A DNA stretch of 64,000 bases from Pleurocapsa minor HA4230-MV1. GTDB lineage: Bacteria; Cyanobacteriota; Cyanobacteriia; Cyanobacteriales; Xenococcaceae. The notes beneath the pieces were generated by a model that saw nothing but the letters and a program-made list of their open reading frames with translations, made no database searches and was not told the DNA's origin. Where the stretch lies: assembly GCA_019359095.1 (NCBI GenBank), contig JAHHHZ010000036.1, forward strand, positions 496,001 through 560,000, read 5' to 3'. How positions within the stretch are numbered: the stretch's first letter is position 1; every line of letters starts with the position of its first letter. This document shows, piece after piece, positions 15,931 through 25,211 of the stretch. A program made the translations under genes and the position numbers.

Positions 15931-16371
15931 CTAAAATTCCAGAGTGAAGTTAGAGATTCGCGTTCTTCCGTAGTAAACTTGCGCTAAATAAAAGCCAGGA
16001 GCAATCTGGCGCATTTCCTCTCTAACTTTCTGAAAGATAAACGAGGTTTTGGAGTAGTCCAAGATAATTGCTTCTCCTTCACAAAACCAGCCATTTTCTG
16101 TATAGATTTCACCTTTGAAGGCTTGAAAACCAAAGGGAGGAATTATATTCAAAAAGTACTTTTCTTCTCGATAAAAAAACTTTCCCCGCCAGAAAAACAA
16201 CTTACTCAGAAGTGCCAATATTTTCACCAAGATCGTTCCAGCACCAATAATAGCGATACCTTTACTTTCTCCATCAGGAATTTCACCCACTGAACCCTGT
16301 TTGTAGAGTTCGTCTATTTCAGCTTGTGACATATTTAATAAATCACTTGGTTTTGGAGTTGTTGTTGTCAT
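15931..16371 (-). CDS. Conserved-looking protein of unknown function
   Basis: A 146-residue protein I cannot name. It begins with a Thr/Pro-rich tail, has 'DELYKQGSVGEIPDGESKG' and a hydrophobic stretch (about residues 38-62, GIAIIGAGTILVKILALLSK) that could be a membrane segment or buried helix. The C-terminal half looks beta-rich with aromatic strands (FFYREEKYFLNIIPPFGFQA, 'WFCEGEAIILDYSKTS', 'APGFYLAQVYYGRTRISNFT'). AAGGAGA lies about 9 bases before the ATG. The tight coupling to the membrane patatin suggests a partner at the membrane or in lipid handling; this is inference from position only. Confidence 0.7.
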   Translation of the reverse strand: MTTTTPKPSDLLNMSQAEIDELYKQGSVGEIPDGESKGIAIIGAGTILVKILALLSKLFFWRGKFFYREEKYFLNIIPPFGFQAFKGEIYTENGWFCEGEAIILDYSKTSFIFQKVREEMRQIAPGFYLAQVYYGRTRISNFTLEF

Positions 16372-16492
16372 TTATTGATCTCCTTGTTGTTTAATATTTG
16401 ATTGTTATTTAGATCTAGGCGCAAAAATTAATTCTTCATAATGTTCAATTAATCCTTTCCCCTTTCTCCTTTCCCCGTTCCCCTTTACTCAA

Positions 16493-16924
16493 TCAAGGTT
16501 TATTGGACTTGTGCAAGAAGCTTATTGTTGATTCTGTTGATTTGTGTCGCAGTGCTAGAGTTAAAAGGATTGCTTCGGCGATGCCAATAGTTAAATCTCC
16601 AATACCCAAAGTTACAAATCCACTAGGCATATAACCAATCGAAACACCAATAAAAAAAGTTGTGGCTGGAATTAAGCGAGCAGCAATTAAAAGCCAACAA
16701 TTAACTAAATAGCGATCGGGATCTTGGGCAGCAGGAATATAAAAACAACTGAGTAATACCAAAAGAACTGAATAATTAAACAGCCAAACAGTCGAATTGC
16801 TCTCACCCAATTGAAAGAAGGTAATTAATTGTTCTGGAATCACAAAAGCAAAAATTGCATAAGTAAAATTGATCAAAATTCCCAACCAAACGACGCGCTT
16901 AAACCAAACAATGTATGTGTTCAT
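16493..16924 (-). CDS. Small integral membrane protein, unknown function
   Basis: A 143-residue protein with four predicted membrane helices (about residues 10-30, 45-62, 76-100, 105-125) and polar ends. No catalytic or cofactor motif is visible and I do not recognise the family. It starts 12 bases after the stop of the di-haem cytochrome c gene and is on the same strand, so it may help anchor or assemble that cytochrome or the membrane patatin downstream. Confidence 0.7.
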   Translation of the reverse strand: MNTYIVWFKRVVWLGILINFTYAIFAFVIPEQLITFFQLGESNSTVWLFNYSVLLVLLSCFYIPAAQDPDRYLVNCWLLIAARLIPATTFFIGVSIGYMPSGFVTLGIGDLTIGIAEAILLTLALRHKSTESTISFLHKSNKP

Positions 16925-16936
16925 ATGTGTTCATGA

Positions 16937-18424
16937 TTAAAGTTGTTTGAGATATTCTACTAATGCTTTTTTATCCTTAGCTGGTAAGTCCGTACCATAC
17001 AAATGACCGCTATTGCTGTTACCTGGTAAGGTAGTATCCAACTTAAAATATTGTTTGCCGTTCTCCTCTGCTACATTGGAAACAAAACCAACTTTGTCGC
17101 GATCGAATACGTCATAACCGCGATAAAATGTCTTCGGTCTATTAGCTGGTCGTTCCAATAGGTCAGTTAAAGTCGGAACTGAACCGTTGTGCAGATAGGG
17201 AGCGCGTAACCAAATTCCATCAAGAGGCATGTTGGCATAGCCATTTGTTTTTTGGAAGTGCCGAAATTGCTGATCTTCACCTCGATAACTAATCCCAGCA
17301 AATAATGTCCGTTGATTCTCCAGCAGTTCATTGGTATAAGAATCGAGACGACCTCTATCTGTGCCAATTTCTTCAATCGGTGTTACTTTCCCTACCTTTG
17401 CACCATCAAAAGCATGACAGCTAGCGCAGTTGTTTTCATAAAGTCTTTCCCCCGCAGAAGCTAACTCTCGATCAATTGCGTAGGGATAAGGTGGTGCTGG
17501 TAGTTCCCAAAGCCAATCAGCAACCCGATGAATCGCATCAAAGTCAATGGTGGTGGGGGTGACTAAAGCTAAGGCAGCACTATTATTTCTTTCATTTACT
17601 GAAGTATTGTTTCCATCCCAGTGCAGTTGCATTCCCTCACGGGGTTTTTGTTGCCAGACGCTAGGGAAATCAGCAATCCCATTTAATTCTGACTGGGGTA
17701 GCTGGTTGGCAGGAACATTAAACTGACGGGTTTTATAGGAACTAAAAGTATCAACTCGACCAGGGCCATATGCTGACTGCCGATCTAAAAACGCAAATTT
17801 ACTTCTTTGAGTAATTAAGGCATCTCTGGTTTGCGGAATCGCAAAATAACGATAAATTAACTTTTCTAAGGGGTTGAGATTAGCCCCTAGGGACTCAATC
17901 TGAGGCATCATCGTATCAGCAGTAAATCGCTCATCGATCGCCACGGCTGCCAGAAACTGAATATATCCCGCTAAATCGACTGTATTAGAGGGCATAGCCG
18001 TAATAATCTGCGGTTCGCTCTCTGGTGTATCTCTTAGGCTTCCTGCATGACAAGTGGCGCAGTTTTGGGCAACACGATTGAAACCTATCTTGCCTTGAGA
18101 AAAACCAATGGGTAAGTCTTGTCCTGGTTCTTGAATAAAGCCCAGGGAAGTATATCCCTCTCCAGGTAATCGATCGGCAAAAACAACTGGTAGTGCTTTC
18201 CAAACCCAGTAGGGAAGACCATTAGCTGCCTCACCGCCAATCGAGCCATATTTGAAATGTTCTTCAATATCTGCATACTTAACCGTACCGTTGCCTAATA
18301 CTAGTGGCGATACTAAATAAATAAAAAAGATTAAAATCGCGACTAAAATAGCTGCAATAACCGCGACAATTTTTTGCCAAGCTGGCTTTGAATTTGAATT
18401 AGATACCTGACTTTCGCTGGTCAC
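16937..18424 (-). CDS. Membrane-anchored di-haem cytochrome c (peroxidase-superfamily-like)
   Basis: A 495-residue c-type cytochrome. Residues about 18-42 form an N-terminal signal anchor, placing the rest outside the cytoplasmic membrane. Two haem-attachment sites are visible: C122-x-x-C125-H126 in 'QNCATCHAGS' and C333-x-x-C336-H337 in 'NNCASCHAFDG'. The C-terminal 'MPLDGIWLRAPYLHNGSVPT' with 'LLERP' is typical of the large di-haem cytochrome c peroxidase-related group. In Pseudomonas aeruginosa, relatives of this superfamily are fatty-acid dioxygenase and diol synthase; with patatins and a lipase next door a lipid-oxidising role is possible. It is likely co-transcribed with the flavin reductase upstream. 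Confidence 0.8.
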   Translation of the reverse strand: MTSESQVSNSNSKPAWQKIVAVIAAILVAILIFFIYLVSPLVLGNGTVKYADIEEHFKYGSIGGEAANGLPYWVWKALPVVFADRLPGEGYTSLGFIQEPGQDLPIGFSQGKIGFNRVAQNCATCHAGSLRDTPESEPQIITAMPSNTVDLAGYIQFLAAVAIDERFTADTMMPQIESLGANLNPLEKLIYRYFAIPQTRDALITQRSKFAFLDRQSAYGPGRVDTFSSYKTRQFNVPANQLPQSELNGIADFPSVWQQKPREGMQLHWDGNNTSVNERNNSAALALVTPTTIDFDAIHRVADWLWELPAPPYPYAIDRELASAGERLYENNCASCHAFDGAKVGKVTPIEEIGTDRGRLDSYTNELLENQRTLFAGISYRGEDQQFRHFQKTNGYANMPLDGIWLRAPYLHNGSVPTLTDLLERPANRPKTFYRGYDVFDRDKVGFVSNVAEENGKQYFKLDTTLPGNSNSGHLYGTDLPAKDKKALVEYLKQL

Positions 18425-18463
18425 TTCTCGAACCTCAATATTATTAAATATATTCAGAATTTT

Positions 18464-18528
18464 GTAAGGGCGATTCCGTAGGGCGATTCGCCCTAAAGGA
18501 CTAGCTTCGCGTCGCGAATCGCCCCTAC
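18464..18528. repeat. Nested palindromic repeat in intergenic gap
   Basis: An outer inverted repeat (GTAGGGCGATTCGCC on the left, GCGAATCGCCCCTAC on the right) encloses an inner CTAAAGGACTAGCTTCGCGT unit at its apex. The same nested arrangement, almost base for base, occurs in frame in the PKS gene at 32354-32405. Confidence 0.85.
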
Positions 18529-18531
18529 AAG

Positions 18532-20052
18532 TTACATCGGTGGCATAGATAACTGAGGGGCTGGATCGAAGACGGTCATTACTTCACGGGTTCTAGCGAT
18601 CGCCGCTTCCTCCGCCGCCTTTTCCCGTTCTTTGGTCGTCAAATTGCTAATCGAACGTTGATAAAAGCGATCGATTGCATAGCAGCCCATCGGTAATTCT
18701 AAATATGCTCCCAAACATTGATTGCAATAGGTGCAAGGTCGCTCGGCAATATCTTTACCTTGCTGGAAATATTGATTCACCAGATCGTTATTCGCCACCA
18801 GTGTTCGAGCCATACTCACTCCATCAGTATATTGACCCGCGATCGCGGCATTGATGTATGATGCTTGTTGAAACCCTCCAGTGGTAATAATCGGAATTTC
18901 TCGCAGATTCTGCTTAATTTCTTTGGCATCTCTGAGAACTGTCCCTTGGTGTTTATTTAAGAGCTTGCTAAATTCTGCGGTAGACAAATGCTCTTTAAAG
19001 AATTCATCCAGCCATTCGTTTTGAATCTCTGACCCCTTGACAGGCTGTTGGTAGCTATTTTCGATTTTTCTAGGTAGTCGTCCCCAAATCCTTTGAAAAA
19101 TAAATTGCAGCCAGGAATACCGAAATAAAATTAGGTTGCGAAAGCTATTCTTGCCACCGCTTGAGGTCATCGTATCGTAGGTATATCGCACCATCTGGAA
19201 CGGAAAAGGGCCAGAGGGCAACAACGGGTGAGGGAAAGTGCTACCTCTAGAAACGTGAATCGCATCCACACCATCTTCTTCCAGCCACTGACAAATTTGA
19301 ATAGCTTCCTCTAAGGTATTCCCAGATTTTTCCCACGGCGTAATAATGTTATTGAACTCCCTAACACTAATCTTTGCCTGTAGGTGAAATTCATCTCCCA
19401 CCACTTTACGAATTTCTCGCACAATTTCTTGCAGAAACCGATAGCGATTTTTAAGTTCCCCGCCATATTCATCGGTGCGTTGATTAATGGCAGAACTAAG
19501 AAACTGATTGATTAAATACCCGTGAGAGCTATGTAGTTCGATACCATCGAGGTTCGCTTCTTTCGCTCTTGCTGCTGCTCTGGCAAAGTCTTGAACTATT
19601 TGTTTAACTTGGCTAGTTGGCATCTCGATCGCAGGTAGACCGTGAATTCGATCTGCTCGATCCGTTGAGCTTGGCGCAGGTTTCGGTGCAATTTGCTGGT
19701 CAATAATTTGCGTGTTTTCAATCCCTTCAATGTCTCTCTGCCGACCAGAATGACTTAGCTGAATAATATATTTGCATTCATATCGGCGTACTGCTTCTCC
19801 CACGGTACGCCAAAAGGGAATTCTTTCATCACAGTCGATGGTGACTACATTAGGCGTAATTCGACCTTCAATAGAAACAGGGGCATAAGAAGAAATAATT
19901 GCTCCAACCCCTCCCTTAGCAAACTTATTTTCCCAATTGACCCGAGCTTGATTTCCCGAACCATTATAGTTATCCCAACGCCCCGTAATACTGGAGCGAA
20001 AAATACGATTTTTAACTGTCAGGTGGCGGAATTTCAATGGTTGAAATAACAT
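18532..20052 (-). CDS. Old Yellow Enzyme-family NADH:flavin oxidoreductase
   Basis: A 506-residue FMN-dependent TIM-barrel oxidoreductase. It starts MLFQPLKFRHLTVKNRIFRS, has the substrate-binding His pair H174/H177 in 'GIELHSSHGYLINQF', and ends with a Cys cluster C440-x-x-C443-x-x-C446 plus C458 that fits a 4Fe-4S site as in 2,4-dienoyl-CoA reductase and trimethylamine dehydrogenase. It lacks the C-terminal FAD/NAD domains of those enzymes. An ~80-residue stretch (about 300-385) interrupts the barrel and is longer than usual. It should reduce activated C=C bonds of enones; plant oxophytodienoate reductases belong to this family. AGGAGG precedes the ATG. It heads the minus-strand operon. Confidence 0.88.
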   Translation of the reverse strand: MLFQPLKFRHLTVKNRIFRSSITGRWDNYNGSGNQARVNWENKFAKGGVGAIISSYAPVSIEGRITPNVVTIDCDERIPFWRTVGEAVRRYECKYIIQLSHSGRQRDIEGIENTQIIDQQIAPKPAPSSTDRADRIHGLPAIEMPTSQVKQIVQDFARAAARAKEANLDGIELHSSHGYLINQFLSSAINQRTDEYGGELKNRYRFLQEIVREIRKVVGDEFHLQAKISVREFNNIITPWEKSGNTLEEAIQICQWLEEDGVDAIHVSRGSTFPHPLLPSGPFPFQMVRYTYDTMTSSGGKNSFRNLILFRYSWLQFIFQRIWGRLPRKIENSYQQPVKGSEIQNEWLDEFFKEHLSTAEFSKLLNKHQGTVLRDAKEIKQNLREIPIITTGGFQQASYINAAIAGQYTDGVSMARTLVANNDLVNQYFQQGKDIAERPCTYCNQCLGAYLELPMGCYAIDRFYQRSISNLTTKEREKAAEEAAIARTREVMTVFDPAPQLSMPPM

Positions 20053-20487
20053 ATCTTTTTCCTCCTAAAAATATGGAGCGAGGGAACAAGCAAAGTAATT
20101 TATTTTGCTTATTGTGGGCTGTTAAAATTTTTATCTAAACATTTAAAACTATTTAATTTAAGCCTATACTTATTCTTGTAGTTTCAATGTTTTTTTGTAA
20201 TTTTTCTTGATATTATTCTAGAAACTATGTACTAATAAAGCCTGTTTTACCTTGATTGCAGGACATTTTGGAAAAACATTAACTAATTTTCTAGTTACTT
20301 AGTTTCTATGATTGGTCAAAAAAAATTACGCTAGTAACTCAAACCGATTAACTTGATTAAGTAGTGTAATCATTCTTAATAAAGACTAGAAAGATCGAGC
20401 TTGAAATTAATTTTTAGAAAAAGAAAACTTTGGGCAAAAGATAAAAAAACTTATATTTTTCGCCAAGAAAAGTACTAGGAGAAGTAG
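20053..20487. promoter_or_regulatory. Divergent intergenic region between flavin reductase and cytochrome c genes
   Basis: A 435-base A+T-rich gap between divergent genes, so it must hold both promoters. No ORF. GGACATTTTG at 20261-20270 resembles the GGGACATTCTTTTG box of the duplicated segments. I cannot assign -35/-10 boxes confidently. Confidence 0.5.
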
Positions 20488-22605
20488 ATGAAAAAGTCCC
20501 GTTTAGGCGTTATAACTTGCGCGATCGCAATTTCGCTCATGATTTTAGGCTGTTCTCCCTCTGAACACCAAGCAATATCAGTCGAACGTTTGCAAGAATT
20601 GGTTGCTGAAGCCGAAGCTAGAAAAACGGGGGAGATCTCACCCCCCAAATATGAGCAGCAAAACCCGACTCAAACTGCTCAAAAGCAAAAAACTAATGAC
20701 GAAGCCACAGAATACGACCGAGACTATCTTGGTTACGTGCCATCAGAGTACTATGGCAACCTTACAGAAGCCGAACAGAAGGGTCTACAGACCTGGTATT
20801 TTTGGACTGGTGGGAATGAGAAATTTTTCCGAGACTTAGCCAGACAAACTCGTGGGGAGGCTGACTTTTTAAGTCTTTTAGATGCCCGTCCTGATGGCGA
20901 TCCAGTAGATCCATCTCACCACTATCAACGCAATGAGCGGTTTAAGGAAATTGGCGTAGTCAATGACCCCAGCTGTACTGCTGCAACCCAACCAGATGAA
21001 TATGGTCTCTGGTTAGATAAATGCGATCGCGATCCTAATGCGACAGGGATTATGGGAGCGCGCAAGTTTCCCAATCCTAATTTTGACCCAGAAAAATGGG
21101 ATGCCGTTCAGTACTATGCAGCAGGAGCCAACCAAGCCCAAGTCGAACCCCCTTATCGTTTTGGGATCTCCTGTGGAGTTTGTCACATTGCCTTCGATCC
21201 TCTAAATCCACCTCAAGATCCCGAAAATCCGCAATGGAAAAATATTGTCTCTGCACTGGGTAACCAATACCTCAGAGAAGGCTCATTATTTGGCGGAACG
21301 ATACCCGATGAAGACTTTCGCAAGCAAGTCTTGAATAGCCAGCCTCCAGGTACTTCAGACACTTCTCGGATTGCCACCGACCATATCGATAATCCCAATA
21401 CGATTAATGCCATTTTTAACTTGGCAGATCGACCGAGAGCCGAAGAAGTAATGAACGATGGCACGAAACAGCAAGTTCCTCACATACTCAAAGACGGTGC
21501 TGATTCCGTAGGCATTCCTTTAGCTTCTGAGCGAGTCTATATCAATATCGGTTCTTGTTCCGATTACTGGCTCACTCTCCACGAACCTTTATTAGGAACA
21601 ACACCGCAAAAACCTTTTGAGATCGAAACAGCTAGCCAAGAATGCGAATATTGGCCAAAAACTGAAGCGAGGATGGCGGATGCCGAGGCCTTTTTGACAA
21701 CTCTTACGCCAATGTACTTAAAAGATGCACCAGGGGGTAAAGCTTATTTAACCAAAGACGACTCAGTTTTAAACCGAGGTAAGATCGTCTTTGCTGATAC
21801 TTGCGCTACTTGTCACTCCAGCAAACAGCCATCAGCCCAAATTCTTGCCGATCCCGAACAGGCAAAACAATGGTATCGAGAGTCAGTCCTTAGTTCTGAT
21901 TTTCTCGAACATAATTTCTTATCAGACGACAAACGTTATTCGATTACGCAGATTGGTACTAATGCTGCTCGTGCCTTAGCAACTAATGCTAAAGAAGGTC
22001 AGGTCTGGGAGGAATTTTCATCTCAAACCTACAAACAATTACCATCCCCAGGCAAGTTAAATTTAGAAAATCCTTTTGATGAAGAGCAACCGATTGAATT
22101 CGATATCCCCCCAGGAGGAACTGGCTATTATCGGACTCCATCTTTAATCAGTGTGTGGTCAAGTGCGCCATTGCTGCACAACAACGAACTGGGTGTATAT
22201 ACTGCCGATCCTTCCGTAGCAGGTAGGATGACAGCTTTTAACGATGCCATAGAAAAACTATTATGGCCTGAAAAACGCGATCGCATTATCCATCGAACTG
22301 AGCGGGATACTCATTTAGCCATGGGAGAACTAGAAGCCGACGTACCTCATGGAACTCCAATTAAACTATTAGCTAACTTAGACCCTCGTGGGACACCGAG
22401 AATTCTACAACGCAAATTAAACTCCGAACTAGGAGGTAAAATTTTAAGTTCTTTAGTTCGGTTTATTCCCGATGATGTACTGACTCCTCTGCTTTTGAGA
22501 TACAATCTAGCTCCAGATTTTATCGAAGATCACGGCCATGAGTTTGGAGCAAATTTAGCCGATGACGATAAACGAGCATTAATCGAATTTTTGAAAACTT
22601 TCTAG
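20488..22605 (+). CDS. Di-haem cytochrome c lipoprotein
   Basis: A 705-residue exported cytochrome. Residues 1-22 are a lipoprotein signal (MKKSRLGVITCAIAISLMIL followed by G-Cys22), so the protein should be tethered by lipid at the outer side of a membrane. Two haem sites are visible: C229-x-x-C232-H233 in 'GISCGVCHIAF' and C439-x-x-C442-H443 in 'ADTCATCHSS'. The C-terminal 'GYYRTPSLISVWSSAPLLHNNELG' is the conserved region of large di-haem peroxidase-like cytochromes and has a counterpart in the protein at 16937. Many Pro/Asp-rich loops explain its length. AGGAGAAG precedes the ATG. It may work with the other cytochrome as an oxidising pair; unproven. Confidence 0.82.
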   Translation: MKKSRLGVITCAIAISLMILGCSPSEHQAISVERLQELVAEAEARKTGEISPPKYEQQNPTQTAQKQKTNDEATEYDRDYLGYVPSEYYGNLTEAEQKGLQTWYFWTGGNEKFFRDLARQTRGEADFLSLLDARPDGDPVDPSHHYQRNERFKEIGVVNDPSCTAATQPDEYGLWLDKCDRDPNATGIMGARKFPNPNFDPEKWDAVQYYAAGANQAQVEPPYRFGISCGVCHIAFDPLNPPQDPENPQWKNIVSALGNQYLREGSLFGGTIPDEDFRKQVLNSQPPGTSDTSRIATDHIDNPNTINAIFNLADRPRAEEVMNDGTKQQVPHILKDGADSVGIPLASERVYINIGSCSDYWLTLHEPLLGTTPQKPFEIETASQECEYWPKTEARMADAEAFLTTLTPMYLKDAPGGKAYLTKDDSVLNRGKIVFADTCATCHSSKQPSAQILADPEQAKQWYRESVLSSDFLEHNFLSDDKRYSITQIGTNAARALATNAKEGQVWEEFSSQTYKQLPSPGKLNLENPFDEEQPIEFDIPPGGTGYYRTPSLISVWSSAPLLHNNELGVYTADPSVAGRMTAFNDAIEKLLWPEKRDRIIHRTERDTHLAMGELEADVPHGTPIKLLANLDPRGTPRILQRKLNSELGGKILSSLVRFIPDDVLTPLLLRYNLAPDFIEDHGHEFGANLADDDKRALIEFLKTF

Positions 22606-22627
22606 TAGATTACTCGTATGATGGCAC

Positions 22628-22657
22628 TCCCACAGTTTGTTTTCTCTTGCTGTGGGA
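22628..22657. terminator. Hairpin between convergent genes, likely terminator
   Basis: TCCCACAG (22628-22635) and CTGTGGGA (22650-22657) form a perfect 8-base-pair stem with a 14-base loop, followed by TTCTTC. It lies 23 bases after the cytochrome stop codon and before the convergent ZIP-like gene, so it could serve either direction. The U-tract is weak. Confidence 0.6.
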
Positions 22658-22693
22658 TTCTTCACCTTAGCGAAGAAACAAACTAGAATCGCA

Positions 22694-23440
22694 TTACAGT
22701 GCTAGTAACAACACTGTATAAAATCCCGCACCCAAAGCAAACGCCCAAAAACGACTCTGACGTTCTTCAGGAAGTTCCTCTTTCAGCACATTTAAGATTA
22801 TTCCCCCAGCCAAAAAGGCAAATAATAGCGAGATCGCAGCTGGTGAAAGTTCGCTTCCTAGTCCAATCGCCCAGCCAAAAATAATTGCTGCTGCTAGTAT
22901 CCAACGACCGAGCTTATGATAGGCATGTTTGTGATTTGCTCGCAAACCGAAGTCATTGACCAGAAAATGTAAAGCCATTGCCAAAAAAAAGAAAATCAAA
23001 CTGAGAATTCCCGATTGTTCTCGATGCAACAGTAGATAGCCAATCAGAGCATTGTAGAAAGCAAAAGAAATTATGTGCAACCAAAAAATTTCTGCTTCTG
23101 TTACATCTGCCTTGCCTGCTTTTTGATTGCGCTGACGCGATACCATTGCCAAGCATTCTAATCCATAAAACACGGCTAAACCTAGTAAGGCTAGAAGATA
23201 AACATGATGTTCTAAAAAAGCTAATGTTTCCCCAACTTCCTCCGTAATCGTTTCCTGGGCTTGGCTGAGTTCGGGTAGGATATGCACAAAAACGTAGGCA
23301 ACTGAAACGCCACTGGCACAAGACAGCCAAATGTTACGAGGGGTGGTTTCGAGAAAGCGCAGCTTACCTGCAAACAAATGTACCAAGGCTAGAGCGATCG
23401 CCAATAGCCCAGATAGGAAAAATACAATCGACTCTCTCAT
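22694..23440 (-). CDS. ZIP-like integral membrane protein
   Basis: A 248-residue protein with about eight hydrophobic segments. 'SVAYVFVHILPELSQA' (residues 48-63) resembles the ZIP-family helix with H-x-x-PE metal ligands, and 'FLAGGIILNVLKEELPEER' near the C-terminus resembles the last ZIP helices. 'FGLRANHKHAYHK' adds a His-rich loop. ZIP proteins move zinc, iron or other divalent metals. The classical 'H-N-x-x-D' signature of the metal site is not clearly present, so transport is not certain. It lies next to a siderophore receptor pseudogene and a siderophore cluster, which makes a metal role plausible. Confidence 0.65.
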   Translation of the reverse strand: MRESIVFFLSGLLAIALALVHLFAGKLRFLETTPRNIWLSCASGVSVAYVFVHILPELSQAQETITEEVGETLAFLEHHVYLLALLGLAVFYGLECLAMVSRQRNQKAGKADVTEAEIFWLHIISFAFYNALIGYLLLHREQSGILSLIFFFLAMALHFLVNDFGLRANHKHAYHKLGRWILAAAIIFGWAIGLGSELSPAAISLLFAFLAGGIILNVLKEELPEERQSRFWAFALGAGFYTVLLLAL

Positions 23441-23478
23441 AGTTTTTCTAGCTTGTTATCACTGTGTGAGTTTAAAAT

Positions 23479-25211
23479 CTAAAACTGAAACCAGACTGTA
23501 CTCAAAAGCGATCGCGCTGTAACTTCTTCATCCTCTATACCTGCATTTAATAAATTCTGGATGCTAACTGCTGCTCTAAAATTATCTTGAGAGTAAAAAA
23601 TAGCTACATCAGTTTGCAGATATCTAGGTAAAGTAAAGCTGTTTTCTACATCTTCAAAGCGACTTCCATGGCACAATATTCCACTCCCAAAACCCAAACC
23701 CTGCCAAACACCTTGAGTAATTTCATAGCTAGTCCAGAAAGCTCCGCTATGACGTGGCACTCCTGTAGCCGAACTTCCTACTGTAATTACTTCATCTTCG
23801 CTAACAGAGGCATCGGTATAGGTATAAAATCCATAAACCCACCAACCAGGAATAATTTCGCCACTTATTTCGCCAGTCCATGAATTGCTAGTTTGCTCGT
23901 TAATCTGTAACTCAAAATCAGGTTCATTGGGGTCGGTGATAGTAATGTTATTCTGGGTTTCGTGATAGAAAGAAAGCGTCGCGAGCCAATTATCACTTAA
24001 TTCGGTTTCAATCCCTAGTTCTAAACCTCGATCTATTTCACGCTTAAAAGGGTTGTCGTTAATATCTGTTCCTTCTATTGGTTCGGCAGAATACTCAACG
24101 GTAGTAAAAAGAAGAATATTATCGGTTAATTCATAATCAAGACTGAGTTCAGGATAAAAATTATTATTCTCAACTGGTTCAACGGTAGGTAATTCAGGAA
24201 TATCGCTAGTGTCGCTAACTACTACATCAAATGTACCTTCAAAATTAAGCGACAAGCGATCGCTTAATGTCATTTCATGTTCGATAAATAAACCCAGATA
24301 ATTTTTTTTACTAATAAAATCTTTAGCTACATAATTACTAGGCAGAATAGAAGTCGTAATTTGAGGTGCAGAATCAATTCCTTCTCCAGAAAGCAAAAAA
24401 GGATTTTTATTAATTTCTATGCCGATGGTTGTTGATTGTTTTATTTCAGTTGGCAACTCTTGATTGGTTTCTAAAATTAGATTATAAAACTTTTCTAAGG
24501 GAAACTCATCATAATCAAATTCTCGTTCTGTTTCTAGTGGCGAGACAGTCCGTCCTAAAGGACGACGCGAAGCTAGTGCCGTGGCATACCGCTCCGCATA
24601 TTGCGGGGGTTCCCCCCGTTGTCCTAAAGGATACACCTTCGGATATAGGAACTGTCGAGGGTGCGATCTAAAAGCATTATTAGTACGATCCCAACCAACA
24701 TGAGCTGCACGAAAAGAATTAGTTATTGTCCATGCTTGAGTAGATCGGTCGATCGCGATTAGGCTGCGCCTACGCTTGGCGATCGCTTGAGGATCGAAGG
24801 TAGGCAACAGAGAAACTTTCCCATAGATAGCCAATTAGCCTTAACAGTCGGCTGAAAAATAGATAAGGATTGTAGGTTTGTTGCATCTAGAAGATCAATT
24901 ACCATATTGCCTTCAGGTAAGATTAACGGCGCTAATTTTTGTCTTCCTGCTGCGGTTTTTAAGATTGTTTCTAACCCTGTAACGGGAGTAAGATTGCTTT
25001 GGGCTAGTAAATCAGCGGCTGAAGTTGAAACCTGATGATGCGGGGGAATATTCTGAACAGGGTTTGCTGCTGTTAAGTTTGAGCGATGCGCTCTTTTAAA
25101 GGACTCGCTTCGCCAATCGCTTTTTGTCTCTGCTGCAACGGGGTTAATAGCGATCGATAACTGTAATAAGCTTAATTGAAATAAGAAAAAATTATACTTG
25201 ACCCAATTCAA
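23479..25211 (-). pseudogene. TonB-dependent siderophore receptor, decayed (two frames)
   Basis: The 5' part (24759-25211) encodes a signal peptide (MNWVKYNFFLFQLSLLQLSI) and an AMIN-like stretch 'LETILKTAAGRQKLAPLILP' then 'VIDLLDAT', which in cyanobacterial receptors precedes the plug. The 3' part (23479-24834) is in another frame and encodes a FhuA-type barrel ('LFIEHEMTLSDRLSLNFEGT', 'IDRGLELGIETELSDNWLAT', 'DVAIFYSQDNFRAAVSIQNL') ending in the outer-membrane signature F-Q-F. The plug domain and first strands are missing and the frames overlap at 24759-24834. Repeats have invaded at about 25084-25123, 24757-24785 and 24541-24660. The C-terminal barrel is still open, so decay may be recent. 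Confidence 0.8.
24541..24660. repeat. Nested palindromic repeat inside the receptor pseudogene
   Basis: Outer GACAGT and ACTGTC arms (24544-24549, 24651-24656) enclose a chain of CCTAAAGGACGACGCGAAGC, a GCGGGGG/CCCCCCG hairpin and a second CCTAAAGGATA box. In the barrel frame it adds about 35 residues that do not resemble a TonB receptor. Confidence 0.7.
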
